DNA of 64,000 bases from Zea mays. Lineage: Eukaryota; Streptophyta; Magnoliopsida; Poales; Poaceae. Where the stretch lies: assembly GCF_902167145.1 (NCBI RefSeq), contig NC_050098.1, positions 109,530,207 through 109,594,206 of the forward strand. Reading direction: 5' to 3'. Made by a program: the position numbers and the translations under genes. The notes under the pieces are model-generated. The model searched no databases. It was not told where the DNA came from and saw only the letters and a list, made by a program, of their open reading frames with translations. This document shows positions 22,214 to 34,900 of this stretch, one piece after another (positions within the stretch are counted from its first letter, which is position 1; the number at the start of each line of letters is the position of its first letter).

Positions 22214-22365
22214 GATATGTATAATTGTTGTAAAGATGAAATAGACCCCTACCACCCCCTGCTTTGTACGAGAAATAAGGAAATAAAAGTATGACGTGTT
22301 TCCTTTTCCACTACTTGCCCTAGGACCTTAAATCTCGGGACGAGATTCTTTTATGGGCGGAAGGA
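22214..22365 (+). promoter_or_regulatory. 3' UTR and polypurine tract of E2
   Basis: The sequence AAATCTCGGGACGAGATTCT is a near-palindrome often found before Tekay/Del LTRs. It precedes the purine run GGGCGGAAGGA at 22355-22365, which primes plus-strand synthesis. The LTR starts immediately after. Confidence 0.75.
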
Positions 22366-24793
22366 TGTAACACCTCTGGTGTTACTGTCACTAAAACTTG
22401 AGCATAACATCATGAGCATTGGCATACCATGTGTTTGTTACACCTAGAGTGCATTCACTAGGTAAAAATTTCAAATTAGTTGTACTGATGTGACTTGATG
22501 TGTGGTTAACCCTAGGGTAGAGTACTTAACCCTAAATTGGGCTTTTGAGTGAAAATGAAGCCCAAATAAGTTAAAACCTCAAAAGACATGAGAAATGATC
22601 ATAAGATATCATCTTTGATGGACTTTAGGGACACCAAAACCCTGAAGTGCTAAAAACCCTGAAAAGACCCCTGGAAAACCCTAAATTGGAACCCTAGGGG
22701 GCTAAGTGCAAATTTTGTGCACTTTTGGACCCAAGTGCAAATACCAAAGTAATAGAACACCACAAATCATGTGTTTCTCACATTTGAGGATATGCAAGTC
22801 AAATTGTGGAATTTGGACATATTTGCAAAAAGTACTCCATAAGTATCCTAGGGTTAAGTCTGAAATTCATTGAACTTGGAGCATCTTTGGAGCTCTACAT
22901 CTCTCAATTCATAAAGAATTTGCCCTAGGTCAACACATCAAGATTACAGAGCCACTATAGGATCATAACTTTGCTTAAGTAATTAAACCTTGGTGTCATA
23001 CAAAATTTGGAGATAACTAGCCCTAAAGTCTGACTGTCAGTCAACTCAGAGTCTGATGTTGGTCTGACAGTGAGATCTGCTAAACTTTGGACTCGATTCG
23101 AGCTCGAAGGAGTAAGTAAATGTGCCAGGTCTCTATAGTCGATTTGTAGCTGGTTTATAGAGCTACAACTTTGATGCAGGGAGATGGTCAGGTTGCTACA
23201 TGAATTTTGGAGCAAATCGCCCTGCAAATTGCTCTGTCAGGCAGACTGAATATGAACTTGATGGTACAGTAAACAAAAGATCTTCAGATGCCGTGAACGT
23301 GCTGCCGGTGAGCTCCACGCCGTGATCCTCGTCGACGTCGCGATTCGTGCGCTCGATGTGCAGATATTGTCGATGGTGAAAAGATCTTGACGCTGGATAA
23401 GCCTGGGCACGGTCATCGGGCTGGCCACCGTACCCCCTCCCCCCTTGCCTTACGGCCGGTCCAGATAAGCTCGCCGGAGTTGGCCGCTTGCCGATCGGAT
23501 GCCACGTGCCTAGGTGCTCTACCGCGTCGCAGTAACTCGTCTTAAGCGTGCCCGTTCATCGCTTGTGACCTTGCCACGGTGAAGGCCACACATCCTTTGC
23601 GCCAGTAACTCTCTTCCTCTCCGGCCGCCAGCGCGCCATTCCAAATTCAAGAGCCACCGCCCATGGAACCTATAAATTGCCGCCCCAGTGAGCTCTGCTA
23701 GGTAGTTGTGCATCCAGTGAACCAGCCCTCACCTCCAATCGTCCCCCACAGCTGCCCAATTTAGGATTTCCCCCAAATCTGTCAAGAACACCGCAAAGTG
23801 TGAGCTCATCGCGGTTAGCTCTTCACAGGTCCGATCACGCCCTCCTAGCTCTTGTTTTAGCACTCTTGTGTGCTCTTGATGCTTCTCGACCCGGCCAATT
23901 GAACTATACCACGCTAGATCGCCGGAAATGCCTCGGTTCATCCGCAGTTCACCCCATCACCATGGACAGAGAGATTAGGGGCTAGAACCTTGAAATTGAT
24001 TGAGGGGTAATGATCATTACGGGTCGAATTATGTGTCAACCGCATCGGAGCACCGGTCATTGCGTTTTCCAGCTGGTTTTGGCTCGCCGGAGTCACTGCT
24101 CCACCGCCATGGTCGGGGACCTCGATTCGCGAAGAAATAGAAAGGGGAGGCGCCTTAGTGCAGATGTCAGTGAAACATTGGAGAGGATTATTTACGGGTT
24201 TTTCAAATGACCAGGGACCTCTGTGCAAAATGGACACCGCGGGCGCGCGCGCGGGTGCGTTCTGCCTGTCGTGGGCCGGCTCGGGCTAAATTGAGCCCGA
24301 TACTGTATATGCTTTTCCTTTTTCTTTTTCTGCCAGACTTAGAAAATCCATAGAAAATTATAGAAAAATAATAAAAATATGAGACTAATTTTGTTGGACT
24401 CCTAGATTTCTCTAGTATTTAATAAAAATAGTTCTAGGGTTTTTAGTCCAAACAAGGAATTAATCAGTATTTAAAAAAGCTTAAACCTATACCTCTGGAA
24501 TTTTAGAAATTAATTAATAACTCCAAAAATCACTAAGATTTTTGGATAACTTTAATATGATATTTAGGTTCCATGAGTGAAGTTTGACTTGTTGTGGACA
24601 TTGTTTGATGCCTAAACCAAAAACCCTAGCTCCTTAGGATAAAACTGTCTAACCCTACTAGGGTATTGACCTAGAAGACCCTAGTTTCCCTCGTATACCG
24701 TGAAGGGAAGTTGTATTCAAGATACAACTTGGTGTATCTTTTCTATTATTGCATTTTCATAAGCATTACATGAGCTTTCATGGTTATATATAG

Positions 24794-24953
24794 AAAACAA
24801 AGAAGAAGTGACTGTTGAAGAGGAAGAGCCTACTCCATCAACAGAAAATCCACCTGCCGGGAACTATTTCTATTTTGATATTTGTGGTACAGAGCCCGAC
24901 TCTCCTACAAAACAAGGCAAGCCCCGGTGCATTTGCCACCTCCTTGCTGTTTA
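24794..24953 (+). other. Short acidic open stretch in the E2 LTR leader
   Basis: After TATATATAG (acceptor-like) a frame encodes VEEEEPTPSTENPPAG and ends in TAA at 24951-24953. A similar acidic short stretch follows an AG in the E6 LTR (48061-48146). It may be an exon of a spliced leader. Function unknown. Confidence 0.35.
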
Positions 24954-25014
24954 AACTCTTTATCACTTGACTGATGCATTAGGTGATAGGAGTTGGATGT
25001 TAAACCAATTGCTG

Positions 25015-25726
25015 CATTTTCTTCCTTGAAACTATTTACCATTCCTTGATTACCTATTTTATTAAAAGGTTTTCTGATGCTTAGTTCTGCTTTAGAAAAG
25101 CAAATGTTTTATTTTAAAACAAAAGGTGATTCTTCAGAGTGGATGGGATGTTTACAAAAAATAAAACTTGATGGCGGATCCATCATGGCCATGATGGGTT
25201 CAACATCGGAAAAGATGTACCAAACTTTGGGTTTGAAATGATAAAGCTGAGGCCGGGCGGGTGACTTGCACGAGAAGAGAGTCTTGGTGTAGTGTCTCCG
25301 TCTGAGTCGATTAAGGACCGTCTTGATGTAGGCTTGATGATTGAGGACCTTTTAACTGGTCACATGCCTGCATTTTCTTCCTTGAAACTGTTTACCATTC
25401 CTTGATTACCTGTTTTATTAAAAGGTTTTCTGATGCTTAGTTCTGCTTTAGAAAAGAAAATGTTTTATTTTAAAACAAAAGGTGATGCTTCATAGTGGAT
25501 GGGATGTTTACAAAAAATAAAACTTGATGGCGGATCCATCATGGCCATGATGGGTTCAACATTGGAAAAGATGTACCAAAATTTGGGTTTGAAATGATAA
25601 AGCTGAAGCCGGGCGGGTGACTTGCATGAGAAGAGAGTCTCGGTGTAGTGTCTCCGTCTGAGTCGATTAAGGAACGTCTCGATGTAGGCTTGATGATTGA
25701 GGACCTTTTAACTGGTCACATGCCTC
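25015..25726 (+). repeat. 356-bp tandem duplication in the E2 3' LTR
   Basis: CATTTTCTTCCTTGAAAC at 25015 recurs at 25371 and the following 356 bp match with few changes, both copies reaching AACTGGTCACATGCCT. Sequence after the second copy continues the LTR. The matching part of the 5' LTR is hidden by the E1 insertion. Confidence 0.9.
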
Positions 25727-26743
25727 ATCATGGGTAAGCTATGCCTCGGGCAGACTAATACCAGAAAGGCCAACAAGCAATGGGAGTGGAGAGATGGCGA
25801 GAGTAGCGTGTACCCTCCGTGGCAAGAGGCTGGACGGTGGTGTATCTGTGCTCTCGGTTGGCGTGAACCCGGTCTGGTCTTAAGAAACCCAGTGGAGAGT
25901 TGACATATGCAAGGGTTAAGTGCTACATATGTTGTGTGATTGGAGATCCCCAACTGGGTATTAATCGATTCGGATCGCCGTTACTTCTCGGACATGAAGA
26001 CTTGGTCACTGCCCTACACGTAGCATTCCAGTAAACAAAGAAGGGGTTGATAAAAGGATAGCTAGTATCGGCCAAGTGCTTGAACTAGGGTAGAAAGAAC
26101 TCTAGTGACAGGTAATGAGTTAACTTGTTAATAAAACTGGATTTTTAAGGATCCACTATTAGTAAGCATTTTTGCAAACAGAGTCTTGATTCTTGATTAA
26201 GCCTTACCTTCACTCCCTTAAAGCCAGCATATCCTTGAGAGTCTTTTATTTTGATGGGTAAGACTTGTGAAAGTACACTCTGTACTCAGGGTTTTCGAAC
26301 CCATGTTGTTGTAGGTGAGGAAACAATAGACTTTTGCTGTTTTTGCACTAAGGTGGTGCCCAAAGAAGAATCTTAGCAGTGAAGTGGTTGTGGGAGGATG
26401 ATGGCCTCCCTTTTGAAAAACAATATACTTCTATGCGGGAGGGGTTTTTGCCTCCCAAGTTTGTAATAATAATACTTATGCATTCATATACCTAGGTTTG
26501 TAATAACTATAACACTCTATCTATATTTTGTTGAATGTAAATTAAGTTATTGTAATTCGCTTTCGCTTATTCGTTCCTCCGATGTGTTGTAATATTTGCG
26601 TGACGGGTAAAAACGCTCTTGGGCGAGGAAGGCGATTCAGATACCGAACTTGTCAAGTGATTATTGTGCATCTACAGGGTTGTCCAAGGTCCGTTGGACA
26701 AGGACAACTGTAGGTGGGCCTAATGACTTGGGAGGTTCTATCA

Positions 26744-27530
26744 CAATCTAGAATATCAATACATGCATAAATATTCACATATATATATCAATTCACACAT
26801 TCACATTCCCATTTTCAATACCCATTTCCATTCACAAAAACGACATTCACAACCACAAACTACATTCACATATAGTTCAGCATCACACATAGATCACATT
26901 GACATAGTTTAAGGTCGATCCACATTCACATAGTTTGAAGTCATTCAAATGTCATGATAAAACTACTAAAGTTCTAAAGTACAATGGAATCCTATCTAAC
27001 TAAGCCTACCATCCATCACCTGGTTGGTTTGAGTTGTGGCCACTTCCTCCAGTTGTACTATAGCTGGTGAATAGGTTGTTTGCCCATGAAGTCATGACGT
27101 CGTTTGGGCCAGATTTATCTCTAGGTGCTACAACCAAAGGGGAGGTGTCTAGAAATCCATGTAACACATATTTGGATCTTAAATACTAAGTTCTTCATTT
27201 GTAACACGCACTCATGTACATATGGATGAATACCTGATCTGGACGAACCAAAGGGAAATATGGTGGAGGTGGAGGCGATGGTGCAAGTGTTGGAGGCGGC
27301 ATCCCAAAGGTTGGCAGCAAGACGCCCGTTTGTTGTGACACTTGCTACAAAATAGATGCAAGTAACCATTGATGAAGTACCAAACGAAACAAGTTTGTAG
27401 TTACAAATAACATATTACTTCAACTTAATGAGAAGAAAGCCTCTTGCTAGGCCCATAAGTTTGCATAGTACTCGTCCTTATGCCTTTGGTGCTCAACCTA
27501 TTGCCTCTGATACTCTGTTGCCTCAACGCT
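26744..27530 (-). pseudogene. C-terminal remnant of an older transposase (probably CACTA/Ptta type)
   Basis: This is the only sequence between E2 and E4. On the minus strand three pieces look coding. A Gln/Glu-rich piece at about 27440-27530 holds VEHQRHKDEYYANLW. A Pro-rich piece at 27233-27353 lies between TTTTGTAG and a GTATTC donor (VLLPTFGMPPPTLAPSPPPP). A last piece at 27010-27118 holds NDVMTSWANNLFTSY and ends NQPGDGW then stop. The layout resembles the C-termini of plant transposases of the Ptta/En-Spm kind, but no catalytic part is present and the family call is tentative. 26744-27000 is AT-rich with CACATTCACATT-like simple repeats and nothing coding. The upstream exons should lie on the far side of E4. 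Confidence 0.4.
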
Positions 27531-28500
27531 TGTAACACCCAAAATACCTATTTTGGAATTTGAAAGAGGTTCTCCAAAAGATGTGAATTAAAATGTCTTT
27601 GATAAAGATCTTCATGAAAATACTTTCTTGAAACACATAAATGATAATATTGAATTGTTCATATATAGTTTGAATACTAAGACTGAAATTCTAATTAAAT
27701 AATAATAATAATAAATATATCTATATACCTATATATAGATTATGTTTGTTTGGAATACAATGATTCCTATTGAGTTATATATATTTCTATGCCTCTATGC
27801 TTAAAGAGATAAAATAGATAAGTAAAATATAATGGTTGCATTCATGCTGGGGGTTTTTGTTTGTGTGCATTCAACCTGGAAATTCGAACCCCAAATCAAA
27901 TTGAATTTGGAACAAATTTGGAATTTGTGATTAGATTTGGTATAGAAATTCAAAAAGGAAAAGAAAAAAAGGAGAATAAAACCCTGCTGGCCTGGAAACC
28001 TCCTTTTCAGCCCATTTTCCCTGCTCTGCGCAGCCCAACCGTGGACCCCTGGAGGCTGGAGCCGACATGTGGACCCGGGTGGCACAGCCATTCCAACCCA
28101 TTTCACCGATTGGTGGGGCCCACTGACCGGCCTCATCCCGCGTGCGTTGCCTATTCCTGTTCGGCTGACATGTGGGGCCGTTTTGTCAACCGTCTCTCAC
28201 CCACGTCACCACGTGCATGCCCGGATTTGCCACTACCGTGTGGGGCCCTTCGCCAGTGCCTGCCCGCCAGGCGCGTCGCTAACCTTGGTCGCTGTCGCAT
28301 GGGTCCGATGATAGATGGGACCCGCGTTCCAGGGGCACCTCCCAGCTAGGAACAACACGGCCCGAGCGGCTCGCAATTCGCGTGGGCCGTTGTAACCGCC
28401 ACACGCCCACACTGCGGGCATCTAGCTTGGGGTACTGCGGGCATCTAGCTTGGGGTCGGCTATGTATACAAGTCAACTGGCACGCGCCAGCGCGCGCGTT
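27531..28500 (+). repeat. Left part of the E4 5' LTR
   Basis: It begins TGTAACACCC and is AT-rich to about 27990, then GC-rich (28000-28500). A perfect 23-bp tandem duplication ACTGCGGGCATCTAGCTTGG... lies at 28411-28433 and 28434-28456. The right border with the Helitron is not resolved; I place it where GC-rich LTR sequence gives way to AT-rich sequence. ORFs in the GC-rich part show no domain. Confidence 0.7.
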
Positions 28501-29354
28501 CATCTTGTTTTTGATGTTATACGTTTTCAGCAAACCGAAGCAAACGATTCTATATACGAAACATGACGGTTCGTTATAGCACCTGATAAGTATACAGAAG
28601 GGTACATGACATAGTAGTACATAGATATCATGTAGCATGTCCAAAATAAGATCTGCTTCATGGAAGCTGTGACTCTAATTATATATAGAGACAAAATAGC
28701 GACGAACATGTTTTTTTCATCTGAATTTTGGCTCCGACGATCCAAAATATTCCTGCGATACAACAGTAGGATACTTCAATCATGCAGCAAAGTTTGGGTT
28801 TATTTGAAGTCTTGGTTGCATCGTTTACCTCGTTGTGTTGTGTTGTAGACAACGTCTACTCTTGTTGATTCTTGGGATTTTGTTTGATTCTGGATGAATG
28901 TAGGCTAAAAGTTTAGCTGCATAGTATAGCAAATATACTAATGGAGGTAGTACTATAAGCTTATCAGAGATGAGAATTATAGACCTTTTTGTTGGCGACT
29001 CAATTGTAGTTGTAGGAGCTCTGCTTCTGTTAGCATCGGGGAGGTTTGTCTATGCAATAGTTAAATTATTTGTAAATGAGTAACAGGGAAAATGAGCGCA
29101 GTTGATAAAGGATGCTGAAAAAAATAAAATTATTGTATACTGAAAATATTTCAAGAAGACATGTCCTATTTCAAAGTATTTTCTTATAAGTGTTGGTGCA
29201 GAACCTGGTGGGTTGTTTGCTTCTTGTGAAATAGGCTTACCTCAGGCTTATTCTTTGCTGGAGAATATGTCAGCTTTCGGGTCATCTGAGGATGATTGAA
29301 ACATATGTTACTGTATGAAAGCTTAAGAATGAAAAGGTAATTGATAAGTATGAT

Positions 29355-31521
29355 TTAACTTACGCTTGGTGAGTCTGCTGTGGAAAGTCTAGACATGGGT
29401 GTAGAAGGAGATTCGACAGCTGTTGTTATCAGTTTGTTTTTTGTTGGAGTGAGAGGAAGTTGCACATCATCTTTTTCTTGTACTATTGGTAGTGATGTCA
29501 TTCTTCCATATGATGCTACAATTCCTTTGATGAGCAATGTTTTTTCTAGAAATCTGAATGACTGGCTGTTGAATTCTATAATGAATGTGTATTTCCGTGA
29601 AATTATTGCTGCAATTTCAGGTGGTAGCTGATGCATCAGGAAAGGATGCAACAACTGTTGGACATGGTTTCCCAATAATTGTCCTAGCAACATTGTCGAA
29701 TGCAAACATTTCAGCTTCTTCAGTTCCATCTGATGCCTTGAAAGTGAGCTTGTATCTATAACGGAGAGGAGAGTGAGTAAATTGTTATATTTTTATGGTA
29801 CATTAAAGAAATTATTAAAAGTAGGTTGGAACAAAGCAGATATATTTAGTTGTAACAAACCAGACCTGAAGCAGTAATTTGTTGATCTACATGTGGAGCA
29901 TTGACGGATGACGGGATCAATGCTTGGTTTGTTTGGGCAAGTGTTGCAAGCAATATAATACCAAGTCTTGCCTTCAGGAATACATGTAATGGTTACCGTG
30001 CATTCATATCCTTGATCCTACGAATGAAGTATAAACACATGAATTACAATCGTGTGTGGAAGAAGAATTTTTGAGGTAATGTAAATTAACATTAGATATG
30101 CTTACCGGTACATCATGTGGGTTTAAAGACAGTATGTATTTAAGGTTGTGATGTTCTCGTTGTGGAAAACTTGGAGGTGTAATTTCTTGTTTGTCAAGAC
30201 TGGGCAATTCTATGTTTATCTTTTCAGATTCAATCCTGTGAATGATAAAGTGATGTTAGTCTTCATTGTCCATTTTCCTTTTTTTTCTAAAAAAACGTGG
30301 AAGTGTGTAATTGTTGTACCTGCTATAAAAAGTTTCAGCTTCTTCAATTGATGGGTTGAAGTACCAATGACAGGCTGCGCCACCACTTAACAGTACTTCC
30401 CCTATATAATTAGAATAAATGAAGATAAGAAGTGTATGAGGCTAAAAAAGCTATGAGGAAAAGTTGTATTTGTGCACCTTGATATTCTTTTGGTAAACAA
30501 CCAACAAATAAGACCACGATAGGAGTTTGTTTCTGTGGGTCATAAGTGTTGGTCAACGAAAATTCTTGTGCACGTTTTCCCCATAGAGTAATTTTCAGAA
30601 TGTCGTCGCTGTGAGACAATTTTAAAATAAGCATGTAATGTATGTGAAATGTAGTGTTTGTTGAGCAATGAAGAATCAACTACTAATATGCAAAATAATA
30701 AAATAAGATAGTAAGGATGCTTTATGTTATAAAGTATTAACCTGAGGTTTTTTATCAGAACATGTCGATTGTAAGACGAGGGTATGTGTGCATTTCCGAT
30801 AGGCTTAATCGCAGAGATTTCCGTAATAATACCAAGGACGTCTAATGTTTCATACAATAGTAAAAAAACACCAGGATTAAATCAGGCGAGAGATTGGATA
30901 GTTGTGAGAATGGGATTTCATGTCATATTTAGAAAACATACCATGGAAGTTTCTTGCATTTGATCCATCTGGATCAATCTTGTCATAGCTTGTTAGATGA
31001 TAAACATAAAGGGGAAAACCTGATGGTGAAGTGTGGCAAAGTTCAAGGGTTGTGTATGGTGTGACATACAACATGAGATCACCATCAACAGGCTTGTAGG
31101 TGGATTTTGCACGGGCTACTGAAAAGCGGGTCATCTTGTATATTTTGCCAACTTGAAATTCATCGCCTCTTGTAGCTGCTAGGAACGAAGGAATCTGACA
31201 ATGGATAGCATTGCCCTGTGCAGTGATTGAAAAACTACTATAAGTATTTCGCATTTTAGGTATTATAGAGTACTGTCTCAACATAGCAACAGAAATATTT
31301 TCGCATACTGAAGCTTTGGTTACATTGGCACACGGAGCTAAATCTGGAGGTTATTTTTTGGTGTGCTTAATACTTACTGTGCAGTCTGTCAGGATCATGT
31401 CGATGTGTAATATAGGGCCATTGTCAACGGCACCTCGAAACTCCCATTTCCTGTGGACCTGTATTTGAACCTCTGCATTTCGATCTTGTAGAGTCAATGC
31501 TGAAAGTGGTTTATTAGGCAT
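29355..31521 (-). pseudogene. RPA1-like single-strand DNA-binding protein of the Helitron
   Basis: RPA-like proteins of plant Helitrons probably bind single-stranded DNA during rolling-circle transfer. ATG 31519-31521 (MPNKPLSALTLQDRN) starts an N-terminal OB-fold piece (HRKWEFRGAVDNGPILHIDMILTD). Next come 30877-31284 (GNAIHCQIPSFLAATRGDEF, GKIYKMTRFSVARAK) and 30540-30857 (ETLDVLGIITEISAIKP). Then follow 30410-30679 (ILKITLWGKRAQEFSL), a zinc-ribbon-like part near 29880-30000 (CNTCPNKPS...CSTCRSTNYC) and 29355-29729 (LPPEIAAIISRKYTFIIEF, IKGIVASYGR), which matches the C-terminal DNA-binding domain. It is multi-exon with GT-AG-like gaps; some breaks may be frameshifts. The order and motifs fit plant RPA70-type proteins. 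Confidence 0.8.
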
Positions 31522-31917
31522 CCTGTGTAACATGGGATAGATGAAAAATACAGTTAGCATTTTGTTTAGAAGTATGGTATAATAAATATATGTATGAGAA
31601 ATATGTATGAGTTAATAATGCAGCATCATACAAAGCAATGATGAAAAACAAATGAAATATGTACAGGTAGATCAGTTTACTCCTTTCTTAAGTGAATTAA
31701 AAGAGAGTAAAATTGTATGTAAGTGGAGGGAAAAGGGGGGTAAAAAGAGAGCAATGAATTATACCTACATTAAGGGAACCAGGAGTACTATAGGGCACAT
31801 AAAGCATCTTTTGTACATGGATACTATACATAATAGGCTTGTTTAGGATAAAACTGAAATATAAAATGTATTTTTTAAATATTATTTTGTACATGAACAG
31901 CAAGTTGTAGATCATCC

Positions 31918-34900
31918 TTAATGCACAGGAAACCGGGAAAAGATTTCCCTGTAAACAATATTTTTGGTTTCATCTGTTGATTTGCCATCATCATCTTCAA
32001 TCAGCACTCTGAGTCCTTTTTTTGAAGTAACTCTAGAGAAAGCAACATATAGTTGCCCATGTGTAAAAACAGGTTTCTTCAAGTACACAGCAACACTGGA
32101 TAAAGTTTGTCCTTGGCTCTTGTTTATTGTCATGGCGTAGCAAACTTTAATGGGATATTGCGTTCTTTCTAGAGTGAATGGTAGCTTCGGTGTTTTTAAA
32201 GTTAAACAAACACGTGGAATCAACACAGTTTTGTCCTTATATTTTCTAGTCATGATCTTAGCTTCAATAATCAGATCTCCTAGAGTAACAATGATTAACC
32301 TTGTTCCATTGCAAAGGCCTTCGGATTGGTTAATGTTGCGCAAAAGCATAATTGGAACTCTTTTTTTTAATATTAACTGATGTTGAGGGAAATTGTTGCC
32401 AGTAATTGAATTGAGGAATTCAACAGGATATAATAAGTCATATGAATCGTTGCTGTCTGGTCCTTTTACTATGCTATCACAGCTAAGATATTCCCTTGGA
32501 TCACCAGGTATTAGAGTGACAACGAAGTTGTTGACTGTGTCTATAACATCATTCGTTGGAGAAAGTATTGCACGTTCTTTCAGGTATTGTATGTCTGCAT
32601 ACTTATCTGTTAGATCTGGATACGCGGAGTCTACAATGCATTGCAGGCTATTATTTTGAGGTGCATGTTAGTAAAATGTCTTGCGGAATTTTTATCCAAT
32701 ATTTTTCTTTTTTAGAGTCTTTTGCTCGTGCTGGTACTTTGCCATCACCTATGTCCAAGAGCCATTTGCTAAAGGAAGCAATTTCATTCTTACTTGCAGA
32801 ATCTAAATGAGGTGATTTTAATCTCATATTTTCAGTCAAGTATAAGACAATAATAGAAGTCCATAGAGGAGAGCTAGTTATTGTTGCGTCTATAATTTGT
32901 GATTGTGTACCACCTTCAATAACTGGGAGTATCTGTCTAGCATCACCTCCCAAAACAACTACCTTTCCACCAAAAGGTGTTTTTTCAGCTACAGGACATC
33001 GAGGTGAAAGTAAATCACGCAGTGTTCGGTCTAGAGCTTCAAAAGCTATTCTATGAGTCATGAATGCCTCGTCCCAAATGATTAATGAAGCAACTTCAAT
33101 CAGTTCAGCTAGCATAGTTCCTCTCTTGATATTGCAAGTAGTGGTTTCATTTAAATCACATGGTATTTTAAATCGGGAATGTGTTGTACGACCTCCTGGA
33201 AGGAGTAATGCGGCAACCCCTGAAGAAGCAACTGTAAGAACAACCTTTTTCTGCGAACGCAGATATGCTACGATGGTATTCCAAAGGAAGGTTTTTCCAG
33301 TCCCACCATACCCCGAAACAAAGTAGAAGCCAGGCTGTCCAGATAGCACATTTTCCACAATAGTGTTAAAGGCTTTCATTTGTTCTGTGTTTAATTGATA
33401 AATTAGGACTTCAGATTCATATGAAAGGCTGTTTGCATCATATGACAACTCTTCTTTGAGTAAATGATTGACATTTCTACCTTCTAGGTTGTCGGTTTTC
33501 CTTGGGAGGTTGAAGTCATGAATGTTGCCGCCACTCTTGTTAAATAAAACTGCTAGCTTATCTAGTAAATAATTCTTGAGATTATCTTCTGGTATCTGAT
33601 AATTAGTTTGGTTAAGTGCCTTACGAATATTATATTCGATATCATCAGCTAGGTATTTCCAAACTTTCCTAAAAAGTGTATACTCATCGGCTACCTGACA
33701 ATAAAGAAGCATTGTGACAAAAAGTTGTCTTAGCTGAGAAGACGTTGCCCAAGTAGCAGCTTCATTGAAAGCAGCCAACCATTCTTGATCATCACCAAGG
33801 AGCCCACGTGCTTTGCATGCTTCTTTGAAGGTATTATAGACAATATTGTTGTAGGTCCGAACCTCCTCATAACTGCGTGCACCTTTGACAACTAACAAAA
33901 GCATTCTAAGGTAATACTTGTCACCTGCCAGGGGATGCACATAGTATAGACGTCCTATCTTGCCTTCTCTTGTTTGTCTAGGATGCCAAGTTCTGGTCTT
34001 GTCGTCCCATCTCCATTTTGATGGGAATTGAGAGTATGTAAGATTTCTAGCATTAGAATGTTGTTGATTAGTGGTAAACCATTCAGTAAGCATGGTTTTT
34101 CTGAGAAATGATTGTGACAATATGCCTGCCATGTTAGCTGAACTATTATATGTTATATAATTTTCATTTGGTAAATGAACATGCATTCTTTCAACAGCTG
34201 GGTAATGTCTATGTATCTCAAACCCAAATACTCGCCAGCAAGAATCAATGTCACAAAGGTATCTACTGTCAATGTATTCTTTGATTTCATTTCTTGCATC
34301 AGTTTCTTCATCATAAGGAACATCTTCGCCGCTCTGAATCCTCTGAAGAAACATTTTGCTACGATCTGGTCCTTTGGTCACATATTTGAAAAGGTATTTT
34401 ATAAAGATGGTTTTGTTGCACCATTCAACATTTGTATGTGCACCAAATTTTTTCAATAACAACAAATTTGAAGGCACAATGTACCTATTATCCAATGCAA
34501 TCTTATTTTTGAAAACAACACGTCCATTATTTCTTCTTCTGTAGAGAACAAAGCCATTTTCATCAAAGGAAGTGTCCTCTTGAAGTTTTTTTGGATAGTT
34601 TTTTGAACATCGACCATTTTTCATGCAAGGAGCATGTTTGTTGTAATCTCCACATGGGACATGGACCATATGTTCAGCAACTAAGGCGTACCCTAACGGA
34701 TCAGTTTCTGGATCTGGTATCTCAGCAGTTATAAATGAGTCAATTAGCTCAGGTGTTGGTTGAGAAGTGTCAGTGGAGACCCAAAATATAATGTGTGCAT
34801 GAGGCAAGCCACGTTTTTGGAATTCAATGGTATGTAACACTGCATGTAAATATAGATAATGTAGAATTTCAATGCGTTAGATCATAATGGCAAAACATAA

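Larger units (their letters stand above)
6082..26743 (+). mobile_element. E2: Tekay/Del-type chromovirus, split by E1 and E3
   Basis: The element order is partial 5' LTR 6082-7232, PBS 7237-7248, H3-like ORF 7477-8037, gag and protease 8199-9745, then the E3 insertion (9746-19283). RT, RNase H, integrase and chromodomain-like tail follow at 19289-22213, then PPT and 3' LTR 22366-26743. The LTR starts TGTAACACC and ends TATCA. The order PR-RT-RH-IN and the integrase tail place it in the chromoviruses. Direct flank after the LTR is CAATC (26744-26748), the expected target duplication. The upstream part of its 5' LTR is left of the window, beyond E1. Confidence 0.9.
22366..26743 (+). repeat. 3' LTR of E2 (4,378 bp)
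   Basis: It runs from TGTAACACCTCTGGTG to GAGGTTCTATCA. Very long LTRs are typical for Tekay/Del elements. A GC-rich segment (23280-24270) holds a TATA-like TATAAATT at 23671-23678, so transcription probably starts near 23700. Downstream comes a short acidic open stretch at 24794-24953 and a 356-bp tandem duplication at 25015-25726. No host gene is visible; short ORFs in the GC-rich part have no recognisable domain. Confidence 0.92.

Noticed and set aside
27861..28349. 162-codon plus-strand ORF
   Set aside because: Lies in GC-rich E4 LTR; several frames are open at once and none shows a domain.
28411..28510. Helitron 3' end candidates (CTAG in the 23-bp duplication; hairpin CTGGC-ACGC-GCCAG)
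   Set aside because: The hairpin is about 30 nt or more from the nearest CTAG and the flanking base is not the expected T, so I left the border approximate.
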